NCBI RefSeq assembly: GCF_000227135.1
Contig: NC_018243.1
Coordinates: forward strand, 1 to 64,000
Direction of reading: 5' to 3'
Length of the DNA stretch: 64,000 nt
Source: Leishmania donovani
Taxonomy: Eukaryota; Euglenozoa; Kinetoplastea; Trypanosomatida; Trypanosomatidae
The notes beneath the pieces were generated by a model. The model was not told the DNA's origin. It saw nothing but the letters and a program-made list of their open reading frames with translations, and ran no database searches. Below are positions 49,101-58,046 of this stretch, one piece after another. A program made the position numbers and the translations under genes. Numbering within the stretch: the stretch's first letter is position 1; every line of letters starts with the position of its first letter.

Positions 49101-52100
49101 GTCTCAGGCGGGGCAGGGTAGCGGCTGCGCTTCGCCCGCTCGCGGGCCTTTTTCGCCTTGTAGCGCAGACGTTCCTTCAGCGTCTCTGATATTGATTCCG
49201 TGAGCGCCTCCGTCTGGACACACTCGCGCGACGCCACGCCCTCGGCGCGTGACTCGGCACACCCAGTCAGGCCTTTCCCCGTCAGTTGAATGTAGTTCGT
49301 GTCTGACTGCTGCGCGCGCAGATCGAGTTGGTGGACAGTGAACGTGCCGTCGTAGATGAACGCCAGTGGCCGACTCGGTGGGCCCGCGGCGCCGATATGA
49401 CCGGAAGAGTGGACGGTGGCGCTCGTGTCCGCGGAGGACTGCGCAAACATCATCGTGCTGGCGGTGGTCACTACGTTCGGCTGAAAAGACGGCGTACGGG
49501 AGTTGATCGACTTGGGTGAGCCAGCCGCGGTAGCCAGGATGCCCAGGCTGCGCCTTGCTGCCCGCGGGTGCAAAATGTGCAGCAACGAGGGAAAGACCCT
49601 CGCGCTCATCTCATCGACCTCGCCAAAGCCCTGGACGTGCACGTTACGGTCCCGCAGGAGGTTCGGCGTCACGACCACGAAGTTGCAGAAGGGCCTGCGG
49701 ATGTCAAGGCGGCTCATCTTCGTTTGGTTCACGGCAATGCGCTGCCCCGACCGCACCGTGTCGATGAGCGTCACCGCCAGATGCCCCACGAAGCCTTTGC
49801 CTTGCACCACCCGTCCCTTTCGCGTGTGAGGTGCTTCGCGCAATGCAAAACCGGCGGCACGGCCGAACACGCCAGAGGCGGCGGGCGCTGCCGGCACCGA
49901 GGCCGTTCGTGGCACGGTGGACGGGTCCAAGTTCAGGGCCGTCGTCGACTGCGACGTGGGGAAGAAAAAGCGCTCATTGACCCTCGTGCGCCGCCGAACA
50001 TCGGCTGTCACGTCCTGCACGAGGTACATCAGCCCGTGCACGTAGTCGGCAAAGTCGCGCGTCACGTACGCAGCCACGTCAGAGACCGTGATGTTCGACG
50101 CGCCACCGTCAGCGCCGCGCCACAGGTCCCTCTTGACCTTGCCGGCGACTTGAGTGAGGAAAACGACCGCCATGGTGTCCTTGTCGGCATTGTACCAGAA
50201 ACCAGGCACCTTCACGGCGAGGTTGCCCTCTCGCCCCATCGGTTCCCACTCGATCTGCGTAATGGCAGCAGCCGTGTCCACCTTCACAGACACCGACATC
50301 CGCTGCGATGCCTTGGCCTCCGTGTCCTCCCCGGTGGGTGGTCGGTTCTGCGCCATAAGCACGCGGAGGTTGCGCACCACTACTGTGGACGTGTAAACTC
50401 CTTCCGTCACGCTCGGTTCGCTCGGCAGGTTTTCCACCGGCACGGGCAGACGCGTGAGCAGCTTCACCTCAACCGTGGGCACCGCGACACTCACAATGTT
50501 GCTCTCCCACAGCCAGCGCTGCTGCTGTGTTCGTGCCTTGCTCTTCTTAGCGTGTGGTCGCAGCAGCAGCGGCTGCGCAGCCCTGCTGGGAGCGGCCCCC
50601 GGACTCTCCAGCGTGGGCAGGTCGCGCGGCAAGTCGGAGCGACGGCTGCGCAGAGAGTGGTGAGCTCGTAGCGCGAGTTGCGTGGCAGCGCTAGCCAGAA
50701 CTGCCGCCTCCGGCGTCACCAGTAGGGTGAGCGGATCGAGGAATGCAATGTGCAGATGGCGCGACGTAGAGTTGTTCTGCGAGCGCTCGCGGTTGTCGGC
50801 AATGCAGCGGGCCCACGCGAAGAGGTCCTCCTCGCGTTGCAGCATCTGCCGCTTCGAGTAAGAGAAGAAGGGCGGCGCGCGGCTCTCACGGTTGGCGTTG
50901 AGGCAAAACCCCACAATAGGCAACCGTGCGTGAAATCGAGTGTGATCCCGCACCCTATGGGCGTTGCTCGGCCGCTGCGATGGCCAGTAGTCAACGGCGC
51001 AGGTGCCTTGTTCGTCGCTCTCCGCCTTGTCGAATGTGCGGTAGAAGAAATGTGGGGCGGTCATACATGACGACGACGCCGCTGGGCTGCTGTCAGCCCC
51101 GCCGCTGGGGCTTGTGCGGGCTTCACATCTTCCGCAAGCCCCACCGTCGTTGTTGCCCGGCCGTGCGATCGCTTCAGTGGAGTTGCCAGTGCCGATGCCG
51201 CCGTCACTGCTGTTCTTCCTGTGCGCGGCGCGTTTCTCTTCAGAGGCACTCGCCATGTCCCCGTCGACGGCGAAGGCTCTGTTCATGGCACGCTGCTGAG
51301 ACAACGAGCCAGACGAAGACGCGTCGAAGAACGAATCGATGTCGGGGCTGCTCACCCCCGAGGAGAACATCGGCGACGACACCGAAACGCACGTGGCGAA
51401 GCGATGGCTCATCTGGTTATCCTTGTCGACCGCCTGGAAGGTGGTGGAGATGGACGGGAGCGTGCTCTGCAGACGCGACGCATCATCTGCCTCACAGGCT
51501 AGGTGCGTATGGACCATGGTGTTCTGCGAGTTTGGCGACGACGGCAGTGACAGCTCATCGGTGCTGCTGGTGAAAGCGCGCGGGAGGGGCGGCATGGCCG
51601 CCGCATCACCATCGTCACCACGAGCCAAGGTTAAAGGCAACTTGGGCGACATCCCGTCGCGAGCCGCTATTGGTGCTGACGACGCCGCGCTCGCCTGATG
51701 CAACAGCGAGTTGAAGCCATTCGTGGTGGACGGTGGACTCGTGGCATTTGGCTGCGGCGAGCACGGCAGTGTAGCTGTCTCTGCCACGGGCGTAGCACAG
51801 CTCTGTGCTCGACTTGTCCAAGGCGGTTCTTCCTCGCCTCTTGGAGTTTCTGGGGCCATCGCGGTCGACTCCGGACCGGATGCCCGCGCTGGTGTCGTCG
51901 GGCACTGCGTCGAAGTCTTGTTGAAGGGAAAGCTGATGAGGTGTTCGTAGTCGTTCTCCTCCACGAACTGCTGCTGCCGACGTCGATGGTTCGCCAGGCT
52001 GTTGTCGAAGGGATATGCCACGTACTGCCGCATGCACACCGATGTGCGCAGCGACAGCACTTCGAGATACTCGCCGGCGGAAGCGTCACCTTTCAGCGAG

Positions 52101-55100
52101 GGAAGGTAGGTCTGTGCCACCTCGCTAGTGCGGTTCAACAGCAGCTGCACCCCTACGTATTTCATCGCTATGCTCATCCGTTTGTTGGAGTTGCCGTCGT
52201 TCACCGTTGAGTGCGCCACCGTCACGCCAAGCGGCAACTCCACAAATGCGTAGCCGTCCTCGCCAATGCGCACCACCCCTGCCACTGTCCCCACATCCAC
52301 CAAGAGGAAGAACAGTCCGTAGTCGCGCGAGTCGTCGTCCGCCTTGTTGCACTCCTCCCTGAACTTGGCGAATTCCAGGGCAACGTCGTACGCCACCTGC
52401 GACGCAAACGGGCGCCAACGCTGGCCGCTGCAGTCGTCGTCCGAGCCCGACGAGGAGGCGGGGCTCAAACCGCTGAAGAGGCGGCGACGGCGTTTAAAAC
52501 CACGCCAGTGCTTCCCAGACGACGAGCGCCCGCTGTCCGACTCGTAGGAATGCAGAATGGGCAGGCTGCAGTCTCCCTCGCCGATGCTGGTGTCGGTTGC
52601 GGCTGTCGCGCCGCCGGCGCATGCGCCCCTCACGGCCGAGGCTGTGAGTAACGAAATAGGCTCCGCATGCGCCTGCCCGCTGACATCCACCACGACAGCG
52701 CTGCCGGCGTCGGCCCAGTCGCGTGCATCACCGTCCCCGCCGCCTTCACTGCCCGCGGGGAAGGAGTGGCAGGCCGGAAGTCTTCTGGTGCGCTGTGCCG
52801 AGCGCCACTCCCGCATTTCCACGGCGCCGTTTCCGTAATCATCGCCGTGCGTGCCATCGTAGTCGCCCGTTGGGCCACCGAAAAGGCTACCAGTACTCAT
52901 AGCCACTTCCTCTCCCACCGCAGCGGATCGGCAGATGCTTGGCACACTGCTCTGCCCAACGTGCCGGCGTCGCATGCCCTTCTTGAACACGCCCGTGGTG
53001 TTGCGCAGCGGGCTGCAGCGGATCACCTTTTCGGCCGACAGCTCCGCTGTCGTCAGCGCCTCGGCAACCTCGGCCTCCATCATCGCATCCTCTATCGCGA
53101 AGTGCCGCGCCACCGTCTGCGCTACCTCCACCAGCATCACAAGCTGCTCGGCCGCCACCTCAAGCGACACGCCGCCGACGTGGACCTCCATCGCCTCGTG
53201 CACCTTCGGCTTCAGTGGCATGCGCCCAAAGTGCTTCGTGAGCCCCACCGTGATGGCGCCGATCACGATGTGCGATTTCGAGTTTCGCGGGAAGTTGCCG
53301 CGGCGATCGGGGAAGCGCACCGTCAGCGGGGTGAGCGAGACGCCGGTGTCCGTCACGGAAAACTGCTTTACATACGTGAAGGTGATAAGCCCGGTGGAGA
53401 GGTTGACCTGCGGTGCCAAGGGCATCGAGCTCGTCGTGGCTGTGGCGCTGACGTCGACGAGCCGCACCGTCACGCAAACCTCCACGTCGTTGGCAGCCGG
53501 CTGGCTCCGCTCCAGGAACTCCTTAAACGCCTTCCGCTTGTTCTTCCCCGTCGTGGCGTGCGACTGCAGCTTCGCCAGAAGCCAAAACAGTTCATCCGGC
53601 GCGACTGTAAACGTGTTGTCGAGGAAGGTGTTCTCGAAGCAGTTCAAGAGGGCCTTGATGTGGGTGCCCATGAGGGTGCCACGCAGGTTCATCAGCTCGA
53701 GGTCGAGGTTGAAGAAGTTGTGGTAGCGCGTGCGGCCAGTGGTCGTGTCGAAGTTGTTGCGCGGCAGCGGAATCGACTGGTTGGGCACCAGCATCGTGAA
53801 GAGTCCTTGCATGCGGAACGACTCCGCGTACGCCCATGGAGTTTCGCTGCTCACCTGATCGTAGAGAGGGTGGCTGGCTGGCAAGCTCAGGTACGCCTTC
53901 ACCTCACGCGCCGAGGCCTCCATCGGCCGTGCCGCCTCGTTCTCGAAACTCAGCTGGTACTGGTCGCTCGGGAGCACGATGTTGAAGCACCCGGACTGCA
54001 TTGTCAGAATCGCCATGACGTTGTGGGCGAAGTCGTTCGGGTCGTCCGCGTAGACCACGTTGCGCGTGTTAACGTTGAGGTAGACGGTGGCCAGAGACTC
54101 TAGAAAGACCTCGAAGCGCTTCACGTTGGGAATGCAGTCCCGCACGACACGATTCACAGTGTTGTACATCTCCGTTGTGAGCGGCACGCCGTGGTACATG
54201 CACGCCGAGAACTGCCAGTCGTTGATTAGGTCGAGAAAGTAGTCGACGTACACCATGTACCAGTACAGCTTCGCCCCCGACAGTTTCGCCAGGATGTTCC
54301 ACAGCTTGCGCCCGTTCCAGAGTCGGTCATCCTGGCGGTCGAGGAAGAACTGCAGCGACTCGGCGTTGCACAACACGGTCTCCCGCTCCAGCACGCAGTT
54401 CGTCCAGACAGTGACGCCCTTGGCGATGAAGAGACCTTGAAAGATCCGCTTCTCCTCCTTCGGAAGGAGAAAGAAGGCTGGTTGGATGTACTGCGCACCC
54501 TCGCCTACCGTCGCCACTATCATGCCCTTGCGCTTCGAGTCACGAATGCCGAACGGTGGCGATGGCACGATGCTGCGCCGCTTAAACGGGATTTCGACAG
54601 TCGTCGCGCGCAGGAACATGACGAGCAGCTCGAACCCGGCGTTCGGACGCGGCTTGCCCACCTCAAACTGCAGCTCTTGCAAGGGGAGGTAGTTGGGTGG
54701 TAGAAAATACTGCCACAGCTGTGAGCGGCAGTACTCCAGCCAGGGGCCGTAGCGCACCACCGGGGCATCGATCAGCACCTCGACCCCGGTGGTCGGCAGC
54801 GCGCCACGGCTCACTGCCTCCCCGGCGTACACGTTCGGGGCATCCTTGTAGAAGACGAGGTGCACCGTGCCCTTGTTCTTGCCGTCCATGAAGATGCCGT
54901 AGTCGTCAATCAGCTCGGACGAGGCGGTTGTTTCAAGGGGCATGTGGTCGTACGGCACTGCGACACCTGACACCAGCAGACGCGCCCGCTCCAGCAGCGT
55001 CGCATTCCGCATCACCTGCGTCTTGCTCAGCTTGCTATCCATCTGCGCCATCCGTATGTCCACCTCACGCAACGTCAGCTCCACAACGGTGCGGTAAAGA

Positions 55101-56455
55101 TCGAGGGCGGGGCAGCTGTCCTTCGTCAAGAAGACACGTCCCTCGCCTTGCTGAAAGGTGAAGTGCAGAAAGTACGGGTGCGACGAGGCGGCGCTGCCAA
55201 TGTCGAGCTGCGCGGCGCAAATCTCAATCTCGACGCACCCGATGAAGTTGAAGAACTTCTGCGCAAAGCTGGTCGTGAGGATGTTGTGCTCCTGAAGCTT
55301 CCGCGCCGCTCGTAGCTCGAAGGACTCCTGCGCGTCGTCTCGCCCTTGCGCCTCGAGCTCGGCTTCCTTGTAGGAGAGCACGTACTTGCCGATCGCCTGC
55401 AGCAGGCCCGACAGTCCGTTTCTTGTCGCGCCCTGCAAATTCCGCGGGCCCGCCGAGCTCACGTTGTCTCTCCGTTCCGCCTCGGCGCTGCTCTCGTTGT
55501 TCGTCTTGCGAGCCTCGCGGGTGCGGTTCTCGAAGGCACGCTCGCCGGCGGTAGCTGCCCTAGCCAGGTCAAGGTACTTGCCCGTGGCGTTATATACACA
55601 AAGTCGGACACCATTCAAGTGCAGCTGCAGCAAGCCGGCCCGGCTGCGGATGTACACGTCTTTGACATCGACCGCCTTCACCACCTCATCGCCCAGACCC
55701 TCAGGATGCATGCGCGCCTCGTTACAACTGTGTTGCCCGAGAAGGGGTACTATCATCGGTGAAAAGCTGAACTCTTTCCACCGCGAGCGCCGCGGCCCCA
55801 ACGGCGCGGAGGTGGCGGTGCCACGGCCACGCACGTTCTGAGACTCCACCGAATTCATAGACGACGAGGACTCACCTGCGGCGGAGTTGTGCCGCAGGTT
55901 ACCTGGCGCACTGCCAACCAAATTCGGTGAGGGCTCGGCGGCGCCACGATCCTCCCCCGCCGCCACATCCTCGTCTTCATCCAGGCTGCTTCCATTCGTG
56001 TTGTGCTCATCAAACTGCACCGATACCTTCTTGTTCTCCGCGTCGACGGCAACGATCGTGCCCTTGACGTAGTGCAGGTTGTGCCGCACGCGGCAGCGAG
56101 TGCCGATAAGCGCCTCGCCTATCATGTACTCACGTAGCCGAGCCCACCGCGGATGGCGAAACCAGAAGCCCCAGAAGGCAAAGGTGAAGTAGCCGTCAAC
56201 GATGCGAAGCGAGATGTTCTCCGTCTGCAGGCTGAACCCGCGGAACAGCACGCGGGCTTGCAGGGGTGCAATATGAAGTCCGGAGAAGCTCAGCCGAATG
56301 TTGCGCGGCAGTACCAGGAAGCGCAGCATGAAGACGAGCAAGAGGGCCACCACCTTGTCAATGTACAGCATCAACGAAAAGCAGCAGAGGAACAGAAAGA
56401 TGACCGAAAAGAGAAACTTAAGAAACAAGCTCGTATCGAAGTCTTTGCCCGCCAT
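43133..56455 (-). CDS. Giant bridge-like lipid-transfer protein, BLTP1/Csf1/Tweek (KIAA1109) family
   Basis: The 4440-residue protein starts at the ATG at 56455 (MAGKDFDTSLFLKFLF). Residues about 10-49 form hydrophobic segments that would anchor it in the ER. Directly after, IRLSFSGLHIAPLQARVLF and GFSLQTENISLRIVDGYFTF (residues 53-92) match the family's hallmark N-terminus, by recollection of human KIAA1109 and yeast Csf1. The rest should build a long repeating-beta-groove rod that moves phospholipid between membranes at contact sites. Long Ser/Pro-rich, probably disordered insertions interrupt the beta-rich segments, and a Lys/Arg/Glu-rich coiled coil (near LRQHKRFQRLQEEKKRIDRF) occurs. The C-terminal region has VILNWLGVTEKMLPHVVH. 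Size is between Csf1 (about 3000) and KIAA1109 (about 5000). An in-frame extension to 56713 was rejected as leader. Confidence 0.88.
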   Translation of the reverse strand: MAGKDFDTSLFLKFLFSVIFLFLCCFSLMLYIDKVVALLLVFMLRFLVLPRNIRLSFSGLHIAPLQARVLFRGFSLQTENISLRIVDGYFTFAFWGFWFRHPRWARLREYMIGEALIGTRCRVRHNLHYVKGTIVAVDAENKKVSVQFDEHNTNGSSLDEDEDVAAGEDRGAAEPSPNLVGSAPGNLRHNSAAGESSSSMNSVESQNVRGRGTATSAPLGPRRSRWKEFSFSPMIVPLLGQHSCNEARMHPEGLGDEVVKAVDVKDVYIRSRAGLLQLHLNGVRLCVYNATGKYLDLARAATAGERAFENRTREARKTNNESSAEAERRDNVSSAGPRNLQGATRNGLSGLLQAIGKYVLSYKEAELEAQGRDDAQESFELRAARKLQEHNILTTSFAQKFFNFIGCVEIEICAAQLDIGSAASSHPYFLHFTFQQGEGRVFLTKDSCPALDLYRTVVELTLREVDIRMAQMDSKLSKTQVMRNATLLERARLLVSGVAVPYDHMPLETTASSELIDDYGIFMDGKNKGTVHLVFYKDAPNVYAGEAVSRGALPTTGVEVLIDAPVVRYGPWLEYCRSQLWQYFLPPNYLPLQELQFEVGKPRPNAGFELLVMFLRATTVEIPFKRRSIVPSPPFGIRDSKRKGMIVATVGEGAQYIQPAFFLLPKEEKRIFQGLFIAKGVTVWTNCVLERETVLCNAESLQFFLDRQDDRLWNGRKLWNILAKLSGAKLYWYMVYVDYFLDLINDWQFSACMYHGVPLTTEMYNTVNRVVRDCIPNVKRFEVFLESLATVYLNVNTRNVVYADDPNDFAHNVMAILTMQSGCFNIVLPSDQYQLSFENEAARPMEASAREVKAYLSLPASHPLYDQVSSETPWAYAESFRMQGLFTMLVPNQSIPLPRNNFDTTTGRTRYHNFFNLDLELMNLRGTLMGTHIKALLNCFENTFLDNTFTVAPDELFWLLAKLQSHATTGKNKRKAFKEFLERSQPAANDVEVCVTVRLVDVSATATTSSMPLAPQVNLSTGLITFTYVKQFSVTDTGVSLTPLTVRFPDRRGNFPRNSKSHIVIGAITVGLTKHFGRMPLKPKVHEAMEVHVGGVSLEVAAEQLVMLVEVAQTVARHFAIEDAMMEAEVAEALTTAELSAEKVIRCSPLRNTTGVFKKGMRRRHVGQSSVPSICRSAAVGEEVAMSTGSLFGGPTGDYDGTHGDDYGNGAVEMREWRSAQRTRRLPACHSFPAGSEGGGDGDARDWADAGSAVVVDVSGQAHAEPISLLTASAVRGACAGGATAATDTSIGEGDCSLPILHSYESDSGRSSSGKHWRGFKRRRRLFSGLSPASSSGSDDDCSGQRWRPFASQVAYDVALEFAKFREECNKADDDSRDYGLFFLLVDVGTVAGVVRIGEDGYAFVELPLGVTVAHSTVNDGNSNKRMSIAMKYVGVQLLLNRTSEVAQTYLPSLKGDASAGEYLEVLSLRTSVCMRQYVAYPFDNSLANHRRRQQQFVEENDYEHLISFPFNKTSTQCPTTPARASGPESTAMAPETPRGEEEPPWTSRAQSCATPVAETATLPCSPQPNATSPPSTTNGFNSLLHQASAASSAPIAARDGMSPKLPLTLARGDDGDAAAMPPLPRAFTSSTDELSLPSSPNSQNTMVHTHLACEADDASRLQSTLPSISTTFQAVDKDNQMSHRFATCVSVSSPMFSSGVSSPDIDSFFDASSSGSLSQQRAMNRAFAVDGDMASASEEKRAAHRKNSSDGGIGTGNSTEAIARPGNNDGGACGRCEARTSPSGGADSSPAASSSCMTAPHFFYRTFDKAESDEQGTCAVDYWPSQRPSNAHRVRDHTRFHARLPIVGFCLNANRESRAPPFFSYSKRQMLQREEDLFAWARCIADNRERSQNNSTSRHLHIAFLDPLTLLVTPEAAVLASAATQLALRAHHSLRSRRSDLPRDLPTLESPGAAPSRAAQPLLLRPHAKKSKARTQQQRWLWESNIVSVAVPTVEVKLLTRLPVPVENLPSEPSVTEGVYTSTVVVRNLRVLMAQNRPPTGEDTEAKASQRMSVSVKVDTAAAITQIEWEPMGREGNLAVKVPGFWYNADKDTMAVVFLTQVAGKVKRDLWRGADGGASNITVSDVAAYVTRDFADYVHGLMYLVQDVTADVRRRTRVNERFFFPTSQSTTALNLDPSTVPRTASVPAAPAASGVFGRAAGFALREAPHTRKGRVVQGKGFVGHLAVTLIDTVRSGQRIAVNQTKMSRLDIRRPFCNFVVVTPNLLRDRNVHVQGFGEVDEMSARVFPSLLHILHPRAARRSLGILATAAGSPKSINSRTPSFQPNVVTTASTMMFAQSSADTSATVHSSGHIGAAGPPSRPLAFIYDGTFTVHQLDLRAQQSDTNYIQLTGKGLTGCAESRAEGVASRECVQTEALTESISETLKERLRYKAKKARERAKRSRYPAPPETTEQLQLRSTASFFAQEVQVHYVADCLMESISHDLKSPLRDPADSQSMKTSKVFTAAVTDVALVAQFSQQVNLKGDQVNLHMMVHSAVFQSPHCVRAADTLHPQVHALISSWRQALHAASRTVRPGSTVDKLGSAIILRRGSMSSSAAERGSAKLQQSRAVTFQVQATRITGFVGLAQGIVQKFLLPQISCFTKTSSNGRADLKLHLHPFTITSHNTPLENYSVVLPHVYILYAHDTIKMLCSVTVGTIAITITPLFINHSLLTYEKLIHDVAAVIASPKMHADDEERLATEARSPVDATDATLRRDPSRDTWSSPPTTHVPGGGWSSRSGLSAGFGSVSPTDGNPSLEGATAGKDGRRDRLHHGIQSPMSADEDVRGAATEAAAVPRIPMRKRRRSFLFLLQGVRLSYLTSMTTLRFTIRSLNATADTTEGDTRHVLHWVVNATNAQAALVDRDDHDQMVATYNSLSHHSRVASRETHGSSALYATSHTSSSGRATDVANTMKAAHPLSGFLWGSIALSFTLSSGKVDDNRARAALQESTSLGSYSEELQKALLDSLTTSTSKWELAVFEPLVLVRFGLDSLIKQCVRETEEDIRAMKEATYEADLSASTRLRQHKRFQRLQEEKKRIDRFIKRAEKERHRKLRTMTERVVHDVTQRRGIFPTDAIEGDALLDFFRIRRSHKVVASVSNFMVVVPFGDAAYRSVLEEMPGTFACGKTDRHIHTASCLSRRRFIPSFALKMKMNDVSFICSFEVVKHIVPVLVADQHHRLRNDSMFVHAGTTDQDYTTSLLFHGRLLALNSHLYFSDGSPLNKSAKLLDLLRDTPILGGQGVLTSYAAEEHRRSLNSISVVSVEAPLCIEKKSNTLHIGVVVDVSEPKVRMSSRILSIVRELSQEQTALPLQVHMRARRRGETPSPPPRLSRNTSGGASSVARGISGDSPSASIGAEFAAAQPELKGPLSLHLDVTGRLEASELAVFCYSNPEKWCAESCTTAAGAVGGGGGARAYSSPRSLRTTSSPVARRCVSFETPSSQNNRMRAARDARAVANATAKGVSVNRSNQNPPRSESGDGIDFYSNERFLIMSVPLPGVTLRAIMRRGRRDASDDVDVVRVEVRAGTIELSPSMAALAQEVEMCARTDEQNRVERNQKIIAFVQSMEAEVPQLRVPLHCPLVEVLVPMPRAYESVLSQMRLDSVAWLRRTDPSARTPTPLGESGGSTGAKNLLNSAVVAVGHNKSRGIVAVHVSISDLRLIFNSEPVASTHFMLYLDQGGTINFVFKYFERPDPNERFVNKFPDASLVVTMRSVRAECQTKLEVKSLEVTLPEAELAISRRSGHIGVVDSVSVYLPFNVEGSEPNLTARLQHMSQVFLVVKLWSITTSETLRTARRLFERRSIANEISPQAARTRFARQVAKTTTAFQDKLRMVTDHRTLVYLGLSRAVCFFDLGAGSTHSFTIGSANVVAEYAKRANGCTVSLLLGRISNTSIRSEGVLSGGMMIGDVMAKAFVIQNSDDTEGFVRSPEQRTFREALLMQQVHVNFKERQLKDIFECKVGSFHANSMDGIGEEEYTTTDMDIMLQRGTLGVTPSTVPAFLSFVRNISAVVAEQRCIAATRMKETTLPFPAFQGVAGDVSPTVTGLQKPMPIMCEHSTESRSRSGSELSVATQRARVRIPFMGNAILRVPCGQLRVGLEKTTVLLGAIASGEAAVGCVVLSFPKARLSFAECPCEDYTAAKKVLVIESHNVEVYRPGTPRVVVMGFQGVNYFEFYTRQVLGSAEVGFALTLRQTHPWTGNPRFRDFEEMISLIKSFTDKKNAAVFQHFGRLDTVTLSSNTSSHTPRRDSGNSPATAAAGTGVDCSRDASLTAAGSASTIGPTATAAAGDMRTLKALRSSTFSPQLRFGGDVSVNTEVILNWLGVTEKMLPHVVHTALCDKLEKVLYSLSDLASERVTHRQEDKSMVVAPAASGGAVPRGFTGSPSPISPSASEPRRLDL

Positions 56456-56473
56456 GATGGGCCGGTGGTGGCG

Positions 56474-56508
56474 CTCCCGCCGGCCGGAAAAGAGTAAAGG
56501 GAAAAGAC
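56474..56508 (-). promoter_or_regulatory. Candidate spliced-leader acceptor for BLTP1-like gene
   Basis: On the minus strand a pyrimidine-rich run (about 56508 to 56487) is followed by the first AG at 56475-56474, about 19 bases before the proposed ATG at 56455. If used, it would exclude the 86-residue in-frame extension and support the chosen start. Confidence 0.35.
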
Positions 56509-57981
56509 GAGTCGCCCAGGGCGTGCTGGGCTCCCTGCACCAGGCAGATAGAGAGACAGAGCCGAGGGCGTGAGACGCACCTCGACGTGTACGAGACACG
56601 AACAAAAGGAAGAGAGTCGGGGGAGTTCGGCACCAGGCGGGAGTGTGTCGCACACAAGCCGAGCTGCAGCACGCGGACGCCCACACAGATCCAGTCCGTG
56701 GTCCCCTCACCACCGGCGCCGGCTAAGAAGACGACCAATGCACACGCAACGGCAGTGCCCGTGCGGCTGCACAAGTGAGCGGCACAATGAAGCCAACGAA
56801 AAGCGGTGCAAGGGGAAGACAACGAAAACCGAGGACGCTGCAGCGAGCGCCCGAGCGAAAAGATGCACGACGCAAGCAGCTGCGACAGTGGAAGGACAAC
56901 AACGCCAGCAACAGCAGAAGCAAGTCGAAAAGTGCGACGCAGGACGGTAAATCGGAGGGAGGGACCGGGTCAGCGATCGGGCTTGTCGGTTAGTGGGTGA
57001 TATGCGTGGTTTGGTGCGGCTGTATAGGCGCAGAACATTGAGAGAGCGGTGCGAGTAAGACAAGAACGCACAGGAAAAAAGTAAAGCAGAACAACGCACT
57101 GCGCACGTGCGCACGCAGGCGCACACGCGTAGTGTTCGGCACAACGATCGATCTTGCGCAGTGCTGGCACGCCTAGAAAATCAAAACGTTCTTGTCCCAG
57201 GCGCAGGCGTCGGTCCGTTTGTCGTCCTTATCACCTTGGTTTTCGGTTTCGTCGGCTTCCGTTGCGTCAAACTTCGTACGTCCGGCCTGCTCGTTCCGTG
57301 TGTACGCTGGTGCTCTCGTGCACACGCACACATACACAGAGACACACGATCAGTATACAAAACCGAATCTCCTCTGTCCACGCGAGCCGCCGTCACCTGA
57401 TTACGTAGAGAAGCGCGACGACAAGCAGAGAGCGGGGGAAGGCAGAGCGAGAGGAGGGACTTCCAACTCGGGCGCGTATGACCGCAGGACTGTGCAGTGC
57501 GCTGTTTATGCGGGCGGAGAAGGCGCTGTGAACGGAAAGAAGGAAGCGTGGTGGACGGAACGCGAGCTGCGCCCGACAACAGCAACAACGCTCCTGCACA
57601 GGAAAAGGACTTCGATGCTGAAGGTGCAGGCGGTGATGCAGTGGAGCTTATCGGCAGCAGGTGTTGGAGATGATCGCGATTCTGTCTATGGATGCGTATA
57701 TCGGTGTGCGCATATCCCTTGCTGCCTTTGTGTGTATGAAAAGTGAGTCGGGGTGGGTTTTGGGGGAGGGGTAGGAGTAATAGAGGCCGAAGAGTTGCCC
57801 GGTGACGAGGGGCAAGTTCGGCGAGGCGTATCCTACAGCAACTGCTGAAGGGAGCAGCACTGACGAGCAAAGGCAGAAAATTAAGCGAGAGAGAAGGAAG
57901 CGAAGTGAATAGCAAGACAGCGGCGGGGAGGGAACGGGAGGCACACACCGGGACGCTGACAGGCGTGATGAGAAGGAGCGG

Positions 57982-58046
57982 CCACCCAGTCGTCTGCAGC
58001 GCTACGGGGGCGGGCGACGTCCGCGTCGCTGCAGACGACTGGGTGG
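57982..58046. repeat. Perfect 20-bp inverted repeat with 25-base loop
   Basis: 57982-58001 and 58027-58046 are exact reverse complements (arm begins CCACCCAGTCGTCTGC), separated by a 25-base GC-rich loop. The RNA would form a strong stem-loop. It lies about 1 kb 3' of the gene ending at 59007 and 1.5 kb upstream of the giant gene. Confidence 0.95.

Noticed and set aside
49568..50671. Long plus-strand ORF (367 residues) opposite the giant gene
   Set aside because: It lies antisense to strongly supported coding sequence in high-GC DNA, where third-position bias opens reading frames. Composition is Arg/His/Leu-rich with no domain.
52667..54103. Plus-strand ORF of 478 residues opposite the giant gene
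   Set aside because: Antisense shadow of the BLTP1-like gene; His/Val/Arg-rich, no motif, and no plus-strand gene is supported anywhere in the window.
56456..56713. In-frame 86-residue extension of the BLTP1-like protein
   Set aside because: Cys/Arg/Ser-rich leader sequence; the membrane anchor and family hallmark begin right after the ATG at 56455, and a candidate splice acceptor lies between.
57181..57948. Minus-strand ORF of 255 residues upstream of the giant gene
   Set aside because: Low-complexity Leu/Ser/Pro and Arg runs, no recognisable segment; consistent with UTR sequence.
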